DNA of 64,000 nucleotides from Chloroflexota bacterium (GCA_004295045.1 SHND01000013.1:65073-129072); one strand, 5' to 3'; counted from the first letter of the stretch, positions 31,341-39,659 are shown. Notes: generated by a model not told the origin, from the sequence alone. Translations and numbers: made by a program.

Positions 31341-31928
31341 TTACGCAAGTTTTCTTTTTGCGGCGGCGACGCGTTTCGTAATCGCCAAGCGGTGCGCCTG
31401 CCGCGCCGCGCCCTCTTCCCATCTTCGTTCTTCTTCCTCTGTTTCAACAATCAACGGCGGCACGGGCGTTGGTTGTCCGAATTGATCGAGCGCGACATAA
31501 ACGAGATACGCAGAATTGGTATGCGTTATTTGTCCCGTCAAAACATTTTCCGCTTCGACGCGAATGCCCACTTCGATCGAAGTGCGTCCCACCCAATTCA
31601 CAGAGGCGTTGAGCGAGACGAGCGCGCCGATTTTCACTGGCGAAAGAAACGTCATTGAATCCATCGCGACGGTGACGGTGACATTGCGCGCATGTTTCAT
31701 CGCTGCAAAGCCGCCTGCTTCGTCCACCAATTTCATAATCATGCCGCCGTGAACGTTGCCCAACGCGTTCGCCATATCGGGATTCATCGGCAATGCCAAA
31801 CGCACTTGCGAATCACTGATGCGTTTCGGCGCGAGCGAGGGGTCGCCGCCGCGCGCGTGGGAAATGTGAGATTGGCGATTGGAGGTTTTGGATTTTTGAA
31901 TTTCGAGTTTCGAGTTTCGATTTGTCAT
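31341..31928 (-). CDS. Hotdog-fold acyl-CoA thioesterase (BACH/YciA-like)
   Basis: 195 residues from the ATG at 31928. The conserved part begins near residue 40: ISDSQVRLALPMNPDMANALGNVHGGMIMKLVDEAGGFAAMKHAR, with the hotdog catalytic Asp/Glu in VDEAGG, then VTVAMDSMTFLSPVKIGALVSLNASVNWVGRTSIEVGIRVEAEN and THTNSAYLVYVALD. The enzymes cleave acyl-CoA to free acid and CoA. The first 40 residues come from AAATTCAAAAATCC-type low-complexity DNA, and an even longer frame runs into purine repeats, so the true start is uncertain. Confidence 0.8.
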   Translation of the reverse strand: MTNRNSKLEIQKSKTSNRQSHISHARGGDPSLAPKRISDSQVRLALPMNPDMANALGNVHGGMIMKLVDEAGGFAAMKHARNVTVTVAMDSMTFLSPVKIGALVSLNASVNWVGRTSIEVGIRVEAENVLTGQITHTNSAYLVYVALDQFGQPTPVPPLIVETEEEERRWEEGAARQAHRLAITKRVAAAKRKLA

Positions 31929-31934
31929 TTGACG

Positions 31935-32087
31935 TTTCAATTTTCTATTCCGCACTCCTTTTCCGCTTTCCGCTTTCTGCCTTCCACTTTCCACTCTCCG
32001 CCTTCCGCTTTCCACCTTCCGCCTTCCGCTTTCCACTCTCCGCTTTCCGCCTTCCACCTTCCGCCTTCCGCTTTCCCCCTCCGCTTT
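31935..32087. repeat. Degenerate CTTTCCGCCTTCC-type tandem repeats
   Basis: About 14 imperfect units alternating CCGCTTTCCACTTT/CCGCCTTCCACC between the thioesterase and methyltransferase genes. One strand is almost pure pyrimidine plus G, so triplex or slipped structures are possible. Not CRISPR: there are no unique spacers. Confidence 0.85.
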
Positions 32088-32690
32088 CTATTTCCTCTCC
32101 CACCGATACCACGCGGATTTTCCGTCGTCAGCATAATTTCGCAAAACAAAATCAACGGCGAATAATTTTTCCATCTCGTCGCGCGTCACGCCGATGGAAC
32201 GCCCGAAAAATTTGCGCGGAAAGAAAGCATAGAGCATGAGCAGCGAACCCGGATGCGTCCACTGGCGCGCATTGTCCGCATAGCGCACGCGTCCGGACGG
32301 ATCAATCGAGTGGAAACATCCAATGTCCAAAATCAAATCAAAAGCTTTGCCAAACTCGCCCGGCGCCAGCACATCGGCAGCGCGAAACTCGACGCGTACG
32401 TTTTGGACTTGCGCTTTACGCCGCGCCATCTCGAGCGCGCGTCCAACAAAATCCACACCAATCACCTCAAAGCTGTGCTGCGCGAGATAAATTGAATTTG
32501 TGCCGGTGCCGCAGCCGAGATCGAGCGCACGCCCCGACGGAAATTTTTCGCGTTCGATCAATTCCACCACTTCGGGCGGCGTGATATTTGTATCCCATGG
32601 CGTCTTGCCGCGAAAATAGCGCCATTGATAAAACACCCGCATGACGAGGCGAGGTACGCCGTCCGAAAGATTTCGTTTGGCAGCAGCCAT
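32088..32690 (-). CDS. Class I SAM-dependent methyltransferase
   Basis: 200 residues from the ATG at 32690, which overlaps the glycosyltransferase stop by one base (TAATG). FYQWRYFRGKTPWDTNITPPEVVELIE is followed by the SAM-binding motif ALDLGCGTGTNSIYLA, then VIGVDFVGRALEMARRKA and LILDIGCFHSID. This matches small-molecule methyltransferases that resemble thiopurine/tellurite types (W-D-x(n)-P-P). The substrate is unknown. Overlap with the glycosyltransferase suggests joint expression. Confidence 0.85.
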   Translation of the reverse strand: MAAAKRNLSDGVPRLVMRVFYQWRYFRGKTPWDTNITPPEVVELIEREKFPSGRALDLGCGTGTNSIYLAQHSFEVIGVDFVGRALEMARRKAQVQNVRVEFRAADVLAPGEFGKAFDLILDIGCFHSIDPSGRVRYADNARQWTHPGSLLMLYAFFPRKFFGRSIGVTRDEMEKLFAVDFVLRNYADDGKSAWYRWERK

Positions 32691-33808
32691 TAGAGTTTGA
32701 ACGCCGCGTGCAGCTGCTGCGCGCTTTTTTGCCACGAAAATTTTTGCGCTTGCACCAAACCTCTTTGCTTTAACTGCGCGCGCAGCGACGAATCGTCCAG
32801 AATTTTTTGCATCGCAAAAGCGAGTGCGTCCACATCGCGCGCTTCAATCAACAATGCTGCGTCGCCCGCGACTTCGGGCAGTGAAGAATTATTCGACGTC
32901 ACCACTGCCGCGCCGCACGCCATCGCTTCCAAGACAGGCAGACCGAATCCTTCATACAGCGACGGATACGCGACCAATTCTGCAAGCGAATACAACGCGG
33001 GCAAATCGGCGTCGGGCGTGAAACCGATGAAACGCACGGATGCGCTCACGCCGAATTTTTGCGGCGCCGCGTAGATTTCATCATACATCCACCCGCGTCC
33101 GCCTGCAATCACCAACTCTATTTCGCCGCGCTGCGGCAATCGCGCAAATGCTTGAATCAAGCGCGCGAGATTTTTGCGCGGCTCGATGGTGCCGACGTGC
33201 AGAACGAATGGCTTGGTTAATTGGTAGGTGGTGCGAACGCGCGCGAGTTCATGTTCAGTGGTGATGGGATGAAAGAATTCGTCATAGCCCGAGTACAACG
33301 TTTGGATGCGCGCGGCGGGCGCGTCAAATAGTTCAATCAAATCCGCGCGCGTCGCATCCGAATCTGCCAAAATTAAATCGGCGCGCTGTACGGCGCGCGG
33401 CACGGCGTCTTCGAGATACCATTTCAAATTCGGCACCGCCGTTTCGGGCACGCGTTTGAAAGAGAGGTCATGAACGGTGAGAATCTTTTTTTTCGCGCGC
33501 GTGGGCGGCAAAACAAAATCGGGCGAATAAAAAATATCCAGCGCGCCGGTGAACGTTTCGACGGGCAGTGGAATTCGCGCGCGTTGCCACATTGCGACCA
33601 TGTAGCGTTCGGACAATGGCGCGCGGGTGATGCGAAAATTTTTTGGAAAGGCGCGCGTGTCGTCGAGATATTGTGCGTCGCGCGGCACATACAACGCGTA
33701 TTGATTTGTCGTATCGTACTGCGCCAGCGCGCGAATCAAGGAACGCGTATATCTGCCAATCCCCGCGCGCTGCCGCGCCGCGGAGGTGTAATCAAGCGCG
33801 ATCTTCAT
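32690..33808 (-). CDS. Glycosyltransferase family 4 (GT-B fold)
   Basis: 372 residues. N-domain: IALDYTSAARQRAGIGRYTRSLIRAL (glycine-rich acceptor loop), KKILTVHDLSFKRVPETAVP and ADLILADSDATRADLIELF. C-domain: FVLHVGTIEPRKNLARLIQAFARL and YPSLYEGFGLPVLEAMACGAAVVTSNNSSLPEVAGDAALL, containing the E-x7-E nucleotide-sugar motif. GT4 enzymes are retaining and usually use UDP- or GDP-sugars, here most likely mannose or glucose for envelope glycans. Cotranscription with the downstream methyltransferase is likely. Confidence 0.9.
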   Translation of the reverse strand: MKIALDYTSAARQRAGIGRYTRSLIRALAQYDTTNQYALYVPRDAQYLDDTRAFPKNFRITRAPLSERYMVAMWQRARIPLPVETFTGALDIFYSPDFVLPPTRAKKKILTVHDLSFKRVPETAVPNLKWYLEDAVPRAVQRADLILADSDATRADLIELFDAPAARIQTLYSGYDEFFHPITTEHELARVRTTYQLTKPFVLHVGTIEPRKNLARLIQAFARLPQRGEIELVIAGGRGWMYDEIYAAPQKFGVSASVRFIGFTPDADLPALYSLAELVAYPSLYEGFGLPVLEAMACGAAVVTSNNSSLPEVAGDAALLIEARDVDALAFAMQKILDDSSLRAQLKQRGLVQAQKFSWQKSAQQLHAAFKL

Positions 33809-33825
33809 GCCAGCCCAAAGGGAAT

Positions 33826-34575
33826 TTATTCGTCGGCGACATGCATCAAATGTCCGCCGTCGTGACGATAGCGGACGGCGATAATTTGAGCCATTATGGC
33901 GAGCGCCATTTCTTCGGGGGAACGTCCGCCGAGATCGAGCCCGACGGGACCATAGACGCTTTGCAAAAATTCATCGGACACGCCTTGCGCACGTAATTCT
34001 TGCATGTGCTGGCGGCGCGTTTCGCGCGAACCCATCGCGCCGATGTAACGCGGTTTGGTGGTTGACAGCGCCTTGAGCGCGGGAATATCGAATTTTGGAT
34101 CGTGCGTGAGAATGACAACATAGGTGGACGCATCAATCGCCAAATGTGGAACCGCATCGTCGGGCCATTCGACGATCAATTCGTCCGCATGTGGAAATCG
34201 TTTCGGCGTAACAAAATGACTGCGTCCATCTACGATGGTGACGCGAAAGTCAAGAATTTTTGCATAGTGCGTCAAGGGAATTGCAGTGTGTACGCCGCCA
34301 AAGATAATGAGACGCGGCGGCGGAGCATAGGTCTCGATGAAAACTTGCGCGTCATCATAGGCGCGCGTCTCGGAACGTTCGTTGGCGAGCAGTTCGCGCG
34401 CATCCGCAATCACGCGCGCGTCCAGAGCCGCATCTCCGAGTGTATTTTCATTCGAACCATCGGGATAAATAAAAAGATGCGCCCCGACGTTTTCATTTCC
34501 ACCGATGCATGTGGCAACGGCGAAAATTTTTTCGGCGCGCAAATTCTCGGTGAGACGATTTGCAAAGTCAGACAT
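33826..34575 (-). CDS. XdhC C-terminal (Rossmann) domain protein
   Basis: 249 residues. RLIIFGGVHTAIPLTHYAKILDFRVTIVDGRSHFVTPKRFPHADELI is the XdhC_C NAD-binding-like fold, and YVVILTHDPKFDIPALKAL, PRYIGAMGSRETRRQHMQELRAQG and GPVGLDLGGRSPEEMALAIMAQIIAVRYRHDG complete it. XdhC inserts sulfurated molybdenum cofactor into xanthine dehydrogenase-type enzymes. The N-terminal XdhC/CoxI domain is encoded separately just upstream (34659-34967). No molybdenum hydroxylase subunits are in the window. Confidence 0.85.
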   Translation of the reverse strand: MSDFANRLTENLRAEKIFAVATCIGGNENVGAHLFIYPDGSNENTLGDAALDARVIADARELLANERSETRAYDDAQVFIETYAPPPRLIIFGGVHTAIPLTHYAKILDFRVTIVDGRSHFVTPKRFPHADELIVEWPDDAVPHLAIDASTYVVILTHDPKFDIPALKALSTTKPRYIGAMGSRETRRQHMQELRAQGVSDEFLQSVYGPVGLDLGGRSPEEMALAIMAQIIAVRYRHDGGHLMHVADE

Positions 34576-34586
34576 ACAAGCTGCAG

Positions 34587-34650
34587 GTCATTGCGAACAA
34601 AGCGAAAATCTCATGTGCGCGTGGAGATTTCTCACTGCGTTCGGAATGAC
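34587..34650. repeat. MITE-like inverted repeat between the two XdhC halves
   Basis: GTCATTGCGAACAAAGCG...AATCTC on the left and GAGATT...GCGTTCGGAATGAC on the right form an imperfect hairpin of about 26-bp arms. This ATTGCGAA..CGGAATGAC layout resembles small palindromic repeats common in many bacterial genomes (recollection). Confidence 0.7.
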
Positions 34651-34658
34651 AATCACCG

Positions 34659-34967
34659 TTACAATTTTTCAATAAAAACTCGAATACTTCCACCGCACGC
34701 CAGCCCAACATCCCACGCCATGTCGTCGGAAATACCATAATTCACCAATTTCGGTTTTCCCGTTTTGATAACTTGGCGCGCTTCATCAATCACCGCGCCT
34801 TCGACGCAGCCGCCGCTGACCGAGCCGACAAATTCGCCGCGTGAATTGACCGCCATCTTGGCGCCGATGGCGCGCGGCGTCGAGCCGCTCGTCCACGTCA
34901 CTGTTGCCAACGCAACCTGATCCCCGCGTTCGCGCCATTGTTCAACGTCAGAAATAATTTCTTGCAT
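34659..34967 (-). CDS. XdhC/CoxI N-terminal domain protein
   Basis: 102 residues covering exactly the XdhC_CoxI domain: EQWRERGDQVALATVTWTSGSTPRAIGAKMAVNSRGEFVGSVSGGCVEGAVIDEA, ending LACGGSIRVFIEKL. The conserved SGSTPR and SVSGGCVE motifs and a Cys near the end are present. In most XdhC proteins this domain is fused to the Rossmann domain. Here the two are separate genes 83 bases apart on the same strand. It probably helps deliver molybdenum cofactor. Confidence 0.87.
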   Translation of the reverse strand: MQEIISDVEQWRERGDQVALATVTWTSGSTPRAIGAKMAVNSRGEFVGSVSGGCVEGAVIDEARQVIKTGKPKLVNYGISDDMAWDVGLACGGSIRVFIEKL

Positions 34968-34982
34968 GAGTCCCGTCCTGTT

Positions 34983-35591
34983 TCAATTTCCTGCGCCCAG
35001 CAATTTGTTGATGCGCCCTTCGATAAACTCGATGCTCATGGGTCCGCCGATATGCACTTCGGAAATCTTGCCCTCCGCGTCGACAAAGATTGTGGTGGGC
35101 AGAGCTTGGACGCGATAGAGCCGCGAAGCGTCGTTCGTATTATCGCGCACGAGTCGAAAATTGAGTTTCCACAATTCTTTATAACCCTGCACTGTCTCTG
35201 CGCCTTCGCCTTGATTCACCGCGAGAATTACAAAATCGTCGTTCGTGTGTTTTTGATAGACGGCTTCAATGTTCTTCATTTCGGCAGTGCAAGGTCCACA
35301 CCACGATGCCCAAAAATTGAGCATCACCGGCTTGCCGCGAAAATCAGAAAGTTTCGCGGTTGTCCCATCCATCAGCGTAACTGCAAAATCAGGCGCGGGC
35401 TCGCCCTTTTGCAGACCACTATTTTGAGCGACAGGGGTGAGCAGCGAGTTCGTAGAGTCAGGTGTGCCAAACGCTGCGGCGGTGAGGGAGCGTCCTTGCA
35501 GGAACAATACACCACCTACTACGCCTGCGCCGATGAAAAGCAAGGCGCAGCTCAGCACAATAATCAGAACGAGATAAACGCGATTGTTCAT
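34983..35591 (-). CDS. TlpA/ResA-like membrane-anchored thiol-disulfide oxidoreductase
   Basis: 202 residues: N-terminal membrane anchor (VYLVLIIVLSCALLFIGAGVVGGVLF), then a thioredoxin fold with PAPDFAVTLMDGTTAKLSDFRGKPVMLNFWASWCGPCTAEM (active-site WCGPC) and a cis-Pro loop ALPTTIFVDAEGKI. It acts outside the membrane, reducing disulfides, for example in cytochrome c maturation. It lies 15 bases upstream of the XdhC N-domain gene on the same strand, so the three genes may be one transcript. Confidence 0.9.
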   Translation of the reverse strand: MNNRVYLVLIIVLSCALLFIGAGVVGGVLFLQGRSLTAAAFGTPDSTNSLLTPVAQNSGLQKGEPAPDFAVTLMDGTTAKLSDFRGKPVMLNFWASWCGPCTAEMKNIEAVYQKHTNDDFVILAVNQGEGAETVQGYKELWKLNFRLVRDNTNDASRLYRVQALPTTIFVDAEGKISEVHIGGPMSIEFIEGRINKLLGAGN

Positions 35592-35704
35592 GGGGCGTTC
35601 ACTTTTGTGAATGTAAAGCGGAGATAACGAATCATCGCGTCGCGTGATCCAACGCGCGTGCAGGATGATTTGTCAAGAGCGTCTGAATTATACAACAAAT
35701 AATA

Positions 35705-35740
35705 CGCGGCGATGTGTTTTACATTCTACACATCGCCGCG
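35705..35740 (-). terminator. Intrinsic terminator of the subtilase gene
   Basis: CGCGGCGATGTGT (35705-35717) and ACACATCGCCGCG (35728-35740) form a perfect 13-bp stem with a 10-base loop. On the minus strand it is followed by TATTATTTGTTG. Confidence 0.75.
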
Positions 35741-35764
35741 CGAAAAAAATGTGTTTGCGAAGGA

Positions 35765-37816
35765 TCAAGGCGCCAAGTTGCGACGCAGTAAGGGCAGGAA
35801 CAATTTGCTTTTGAGAACAAACGAAGTATCCGTCGCGGAATTATCGGCGGTCGAAGATTCGGGGAATGCGCCGCTGATGCTCGCATTCAACGTAATCTTT
35901 TGTCCTGCCGCGTTTGCCGGAACTTGGACACGAAAGATTGCGCTGCCCGTTTGATTGCTTGCCAGCGTGCCGAGATTCAGTGTGTAGAGTCCGCCGCCCT
36001 GATTTGTAAAAGCTGGGTTGGAATTCACGTAGGTGGTGTTGGAAGGAAGCGTAACGCTCAACAGCGTTGAACCCATGGCAGTTGAACCCGTGTTTGCGTA
36101 CGACACGGTGTAAGCGAGGGTCTCATTCGGCTGCACAAAGTTTTGATTGTCAGTTACGCTCACATTCAAATTGAACAACGAAGTGAGCGTACGATACGCG
36201 TCCACGCGTCCATAACCCGTCTCGCTGTCTTTGCCCGCCGCGCCAATATCTTTTGCCCCGTTCTGCAGCGCTTGCTGAACTTTATCGGGTGTGAGATTCG
36301 GATTGAGTGAGTAAATCAGTCCTACGATACCGGACACAAATGGCGTCGCGAGCGATGTGCCGCTGGCGTACGTGTAGGAACCATTCGTGCATTGATTGCC
36401 GTTGCACGTGGTGTAAATGGCTTCGCCCGGCGCGACCACGTCGAGGGCGCTGCCATAGTTCGAGCCCCACGCGGCGTTGGTGTTATTGCACGCCGTGTTG
36501 CTGTTGCTCTTGCGCTGATCGCACCAATTCGATGCGCCCACCGCGATGACGTACGAATTGAGTGACGCGGGGAACGCAACACTGCTCGCGTTGTCGTTAC
36601 CGGAGGCGAACAAAATCGTACTGCCTTTGCCGCCGCGTCCGGCAAAACGCGCGTTGAGGATCGCGGTTTGCACCGTGTCGCTGAAACTGGTCATCGTCCA
36701 ACTATTGTTCAAAACGTCCGCGCCATTTTGCCACGCCCAATCAATCCCCGATGCAAGCTTGGAGACGTCAGTGATCCAGTTACCTTGTTTGTCGCGTTCT
36801 GCCACTTTGACCGGCAGAATCTGACAAAACCAACAGACTCCCGCCATCCCCGCGCTGTTGTTGGAATTCGCCGCCGCGACGCCTGCGACGCTTGTGCCGT
36901 GATGGTCATTCGGTTTCGGCGTCGTGTTGCTCGATCCGTCCATCGCGTTGTAACCGGTCAGCACTTTGCCTGCCAATTCGGGATGCGAGGCAGCCACGCC
37001 TTCGTCAATCACTGCAATTTTGATCGAACTTACACCTTGCGTCATATTCCACGCGTTTAGGGCTTTAATGTCCGCATTTTTAGTTGAACCCTGAAACTGC
37101 CGCGTGTTTTTCAAGCCCCATTGCAAGTTAAAGTTGCTGTCATTCGGCGTGACAGAGCCGAGTTCGCTCGTTTGCTGTGTCACCTGCGCGCGCAGCTGCG
37201 GAATGCGTAGGACAAAATTCGGTTCGGCAAATTCCACAACATTGGTTTCAACATACAAGTTTGCCATCTCGCGCGCCGTGCGCGAATTGTCCGCGTTCGG
37301 CGTCAAAATCCACACTCGATCCGAGTTTGGAAGTGGACCTACCACCGATACTTGGTTCGCTTGATTGATGCGCGCAATTTCGACATCGGAAGTGGTTTCC
37401 GGAAAACGCGCGAGAAACTGTGTTGTTTCTGCCAGCTGCGTCGTGCCGACGTCGTACACGGGTGACGCAAAGGCGACGCCCTCGCGCGCGTTAAAACGCG
37501 CGGTTGCGGCGAGCGGATCGCGCCCCGCGCGCAAATTCATAAAGACCATGCCGTCAACGGGAGATTCGACGCGCGCGTCAAAATTGTCAATGTCCGCGGT
37601 CGCGTTCGTGATCGCGCGCTGCGCGTCCACATTCGTCGTCGTGTCGAATTGAACGGCGATGAGCTGCGGATTTACCGTCAAGGGAATGCGCTCTTTTTGA
37701 TAGTAATAAAAACGCGTGGTGTCAGATTGGGCGAGGAGCGATTCGTGCGTGAGAGTGATGGGAAGGAACACGGACAAAACGACGAGCCAACGCGCCGCGT
37801 GAAAAAATCGGTTCAT
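35765..37816 (-). CDS. Secreted S8 (subtilisin-like) serine peptidase with C-terminal DUF11-type domain
   Basis: 683 residues from the ATG at 37816 (a TTG lies four codons earlier). Signal peptide WLVVLSVFLPITLTHESLLAQS, an inhibitor-like propeptide (to about 230), then the peptidase with KIAVIDEGVAASHPEL (Asp), DHHGTSVAGVAAAN (His), ILFASGNDN (oxyanion Asn) and YASGTSLATPFVSGI (Ser). After about 565 comes NVSVTDNQNFVQPNETLAYTVSYANTG, a DUF11/CARDB-like beta domain found in surface and secreted proteins. It ends with a short hydrophobic/basic tail (SKLFLPLLRRNLAP) that may help anchoring. Confidence 0.92.
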   Translation of the reverse strand: MNRFFHAARWLVVLSVFLPITLTHESLLAQSDTTRFYYYQKERIPLTVNPQLIAVQFDTTTNVDAQRAITNATADIDNFDARVESPVDGMVFMNLRAGRDPLAATARFNAREGVAFASPVYDVGTTQLAETTQFLARFPETTSDVEIARINQANQVSVVGPLPNSDRVWILTPNADNSRTAREMANLYVETNVVEFAEPNFVLRIPQLRAQVTQQTSELGSVTPNDSNFNLQWGLKNTRQFQGSTKNADIKALNAWNMTQGVSSIKIAVIDEGVAASHPELAGKVLTGYNAMDGSSNTTPKPNDHHGTSVAGVAAANSNNSAGMAGVCWFCQILPVKVAERDKQGNWITDVSKLASGIDWAWQNGADVLNNSWTMTSFSDTVQTAILNARFAGRGGKGSTILFASGNDNASSVAFPASLNSYVIAVGASNWCDQRKSNSNTACNNTNAAWGSNYGSALDVVAPGEAIYTTCNGNQCTNGSYTYASGTSLATPFVSGIVGLIYSLNPNLTPDKVQQALQNGAKDIGAAGKDSETGYGRVDAYRTLTSLFNLNVSVTDNQNFVQPNETLAYTVSYANTGSTAMGSTLLSVTLPSNTTYVNSNPAFTNQGGGLYTLNLGTLASNQTGSAIFRVQVPANAAGQKITLNASISGAFPESSTADNSATDTSFVLKSKLFLPLLRRNLAP

Positions 37817-37880
37817 TCTATTTTCCAAAAAAAAGACGGCTCGACTTGCAAGCCGCCGCGCTTTGAGTTTCTATGGGCGA

Positions 37881-37909
37881 ATTATACGGGCAAGACGCGA
37901 GAGTACAAA
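37881..37909 (-). promoter_or_regulatory. Promoter of the subtilase gene
   Basis: On the minus strand TTTGTA (37909-37904), 17-base spacer, TATAAT (37886-37881), about 65 bases before the start codon. Confidence 0.55.
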
Positions 37910-37952
37910 ATATGCGCGTACTGCGCGTGCGTGCCATTTGAACGGAATAAAG

Positions 37953-37986
37953 AAAAGGGAGAGGTGAAATTTCACCCCTCCCTTTT
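37953..37986 (-). terminator. Intrinsic terminator downstream of the LysM gene
   Basis: AAAAGGGAG..GGTGAAA pairs with TTTCACC..CTCCCTTTT (16 bp with one internal mismatch). U-rich sequence follows on the minus strand. It separates the LysM and subtilase transcripts. Confidence 0.65.
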
Positions 37987-38182
37987 AATTGCGCACAGCG
38001 CAGCAACCCTTGGGTTGCAACTCGTAAGTGATCACGTGAGTGTCAAGTTTGCAAGTTAAGCCATCAAATTTTTCGTCGCAGAGGACGCACTCGACCTGCG
38101 AGTGCCTTGACGGGTCAGCGCTTGGCGACGCAGTTCGCAAATGTTAGTAAAACCAAATGCGACACTGGACTCGACACGAGCG

Positions 38183-38662
38183 TTACCACACGCACGGCAC
38201 GCGAAGGACTTGACCGGCGTAGATATAGTTGCCGTTATGCAAGCCATTCGCTTGCGCGAGAACGGTCCACGGAATGTTGTATCGGAGTGCGATGCGGAAT
38301 AGATGATCGCCCCAGCGAACTGTGTAAAAGCAGCCGAGTGGTTTCGGTCCCGGATGCGGTTTGTAATGCACGGGTTGTGGAACCGGCTTGTGCGCGGGTT
38401 GACATCCACCACCCCAGCCGCTCGGGATCAAGAGAACTTGACCGGCATATACATAGTTGGGATTGAACAGACCATTGGCACACGAGATTGCCCAGACAGA
38501 TGTCCCGTACCATTGTGCAATGCTGTACAAGGTCTGTCCGGGTTGAACGGTGTGATAGACTGGTCCCGATGCTGATGCAGATGTGCTAATGCCAGCGATC
38601 AACAAAACGGCGATGATGAGCGCGAGACCGATTTGCGCATAGCGCGAAGTGAGAATCTTCAT
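38183..38662 (-). CDS. Secreted protein with two LysM domains
   Basis: 159 residues: signal peptide (IGLALIIAVLLIAGISTSASAS), LysM 1 YHTVQPGQTLYSIAQWYGTSVWAISCANGLFNPNYVYAGQVLLIP, a Pro/His linker (KPVPQPVHYKPHPGPKP), and LysM 2 FYTVRWGDHLFRIALRYNIPWTVLAQANGLHNGNYIYAGQVLRVP. Both repeats keep the typical start, central GxxL and closing GQxLxIP. LysM binds N-acetylglucosamine polymers such as peptidoglycan. Each LysM has a Cys nearby, possibly a disulfide. A GAGGAGGCGCC signal precedes the ATG. There is no catalytic domain. Confidence 0.92.
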   Translation of the reverse strand: MKILTSRYAQIGLALIIAVLLIAGISTSASASGPVYHTVQPGQTLYSIAQWYGTSVWAISCANGLFNPNYVYAGQVLLIPSGWGGGCQPAHKPVPQPVHYKPHPGPKPLGCFYTVRWGDHLFRIALRYNIPWTVLAQANGLHNGNYIYAGQVLRVPCVW

Positions 38663-39114
38663 TGGCGCCTCCTCTGCAGTTGTTACAGTTTCACTTGATG
38701 TGGGATAAGTGGAACGGTCACAACTTGCTCTGGTGAAATTCTGCTTGAACTTGCAGTGAATTCGATTTTACCATCGCCGCGCGCAGAATTCAATAGAATT
38801 TGCGTACAAGATGACTATACGATGCCGCGCGCGCGGGCTGCGCGCGTGAAATTGGTTGGCGGATGCTTTCCAAGTGATGAAGGTGCGTATCGAACCGCGC
38901 GCGAAATTTCGCGCGATTCGCGTTAGATTTCCGCGAAAATCGCGCGAGCGCGAAAACGCGCGGGTCAATCTTTTTTGCGAAATATAGACTGCCGCGCGCA
39001 ATAGACGCGTGACCGGGCGAGGAGGTATTGAAAAGGGCTGAAAGCGAATGTAATCTGTTAGAAATCGTTGCGCGCGCACAATGATTTTTTTTCGCTTCGC
39101 CGACTGCGCGGCTA
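38663..39114. other. Noncoding stretch with GC-rich palindromes
   Basis: No convincing gene. It contains the perfect 18-bp palindrome 38898-38915 (CGCGCGAAATTTCGCGCG), and GCGCGA/TCGCGC runs through 38890-38970. ORFs on the minus strand here are composed of Arg/Ser-rich non-protein-like sequence. Confidence 0.6.
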
Positions 39115-39143
39115 TTGACATCCCCCTCAAATCCTTCTATACT
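39115..39143 (+). promoter_or_regulatory. Near-consensus sigma70 promoter
   Basis: TTGACA (39115-39120), a 17-base spacer, TATACT (39138-39143): the best promoter match in the window. Transcription should start near 39149-39151. Confidence 0.85.
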
Positions 39144-39148
39144 ACTTT

Positions 39149-39276
39149 TGCCTTTGCGGTCAAACCGCTTTTGACGGCGGGGCATTTACAGAGATCAGCA
39201 AACGCGATGAGCAGTGTAAGCTTGCAGGTGACGACATTTTGATAATCCAGATGCAGTACGCGTCTGGATTTTTTGT
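39149..39276 (+). ncRNA. Candidate small RNA (about 125 nt) or attenuated leader of the SWIM gene
   Basis: Bounded by the promoter above and by a strong intrinsic terminator: AATCCAGATGC (39244-39254) pairs with GCGTCTGGATT (39260-39270) around AGTAC, followed by T6. The body can form GTCAAA/TTTGAC (39162-39178) and TTACA/TGTAA hairpins. It does not match the tRNA, SRP RNA, 6S or riboswitch consensus sequences I know. Read-through would lead to the SWIM-domain gene at 39372, so attenuation is the alternative. Confidence 0.5.
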
Positions 39277-39371
39277 TGCGCGCGTGTGGCGCGGCGTTCG
39301 TTCACCCATTCACCCGACGCTGGCTCATCACATCAATCAACTCATCGAGTTGAACTCAAGGAGGAGGTCTG

Positions 39372-39635
39372 ATGGATTCGAGCATGATCGGCAAGATCGA
39401 AAAAGCGCGACGCTATGCGAGCGAGGCGCACGAGCGCATCGTCTTTGACCAATTCCACGCAACCATCAACGGAGACAATGATTCCCATACGGTGTTCTAC
39501 GATGATGGCACTTGGACGTGTGGATGCAATTACTTTATGCACCACGGATGGTGCAGCCACACCAAAGCAATGGAATATTTTCTCGAGGGCATGATGCCCG
39601 AACCACAAGACGAACCGCTTCCCAGCGCCGCTTGA
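39372..39635 (+). CDS. Small SWIM zinc-finger protein
   Basis: 87 residues with AAGGAGGAGGTCTG before the ATG. The core HTVFYDDGTWTCGCNYFMHHGWCSHTKAMEYFL has the SWIM pattern C-x-C-x(8)-C-x-H. SWIM domains bind DNA or protein and are usually part of larger ATPases or nucleases, but here the domain stands almost alone with a helical N-terminus (GKIEKARRYASEAHERI). A hairpin (CAACTC/GAGTTG, 39338-39352) lies just before the ribosome-binding site. The gene ends at a strong terminator and has no operon partner. Confidence 0.8.
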   Translation: MDSSMIGKIEKARRYASEAHERIVFDQFHATINGDNDSHTVFYDDGTWTCGCNYFMHHGWCSHTKAMEYFLEGMMPEPQDEPLPSAA

Positions 39636-39659
39636 TTTTCCGACGACGCGACGAACTCC

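Noticed and set aside
31935..32087. CRISPR-like array
   Set aside because: Pyrimidine-rich 12-14-base units with no spacers and no cas genes.
38768..39185. Minus-strand genes in the spacer before the SWIM gene
   Set aside because: Arg/Ser-rich translations of GC palindromes, no start signals.
39149..39276. tRNA, SRP RNA or 6S RNA
   Set aside because: No T-loop GTTCGANTC, no SRP GGAAGGAAGC-like core, and too short with the wrong shape for 6S.
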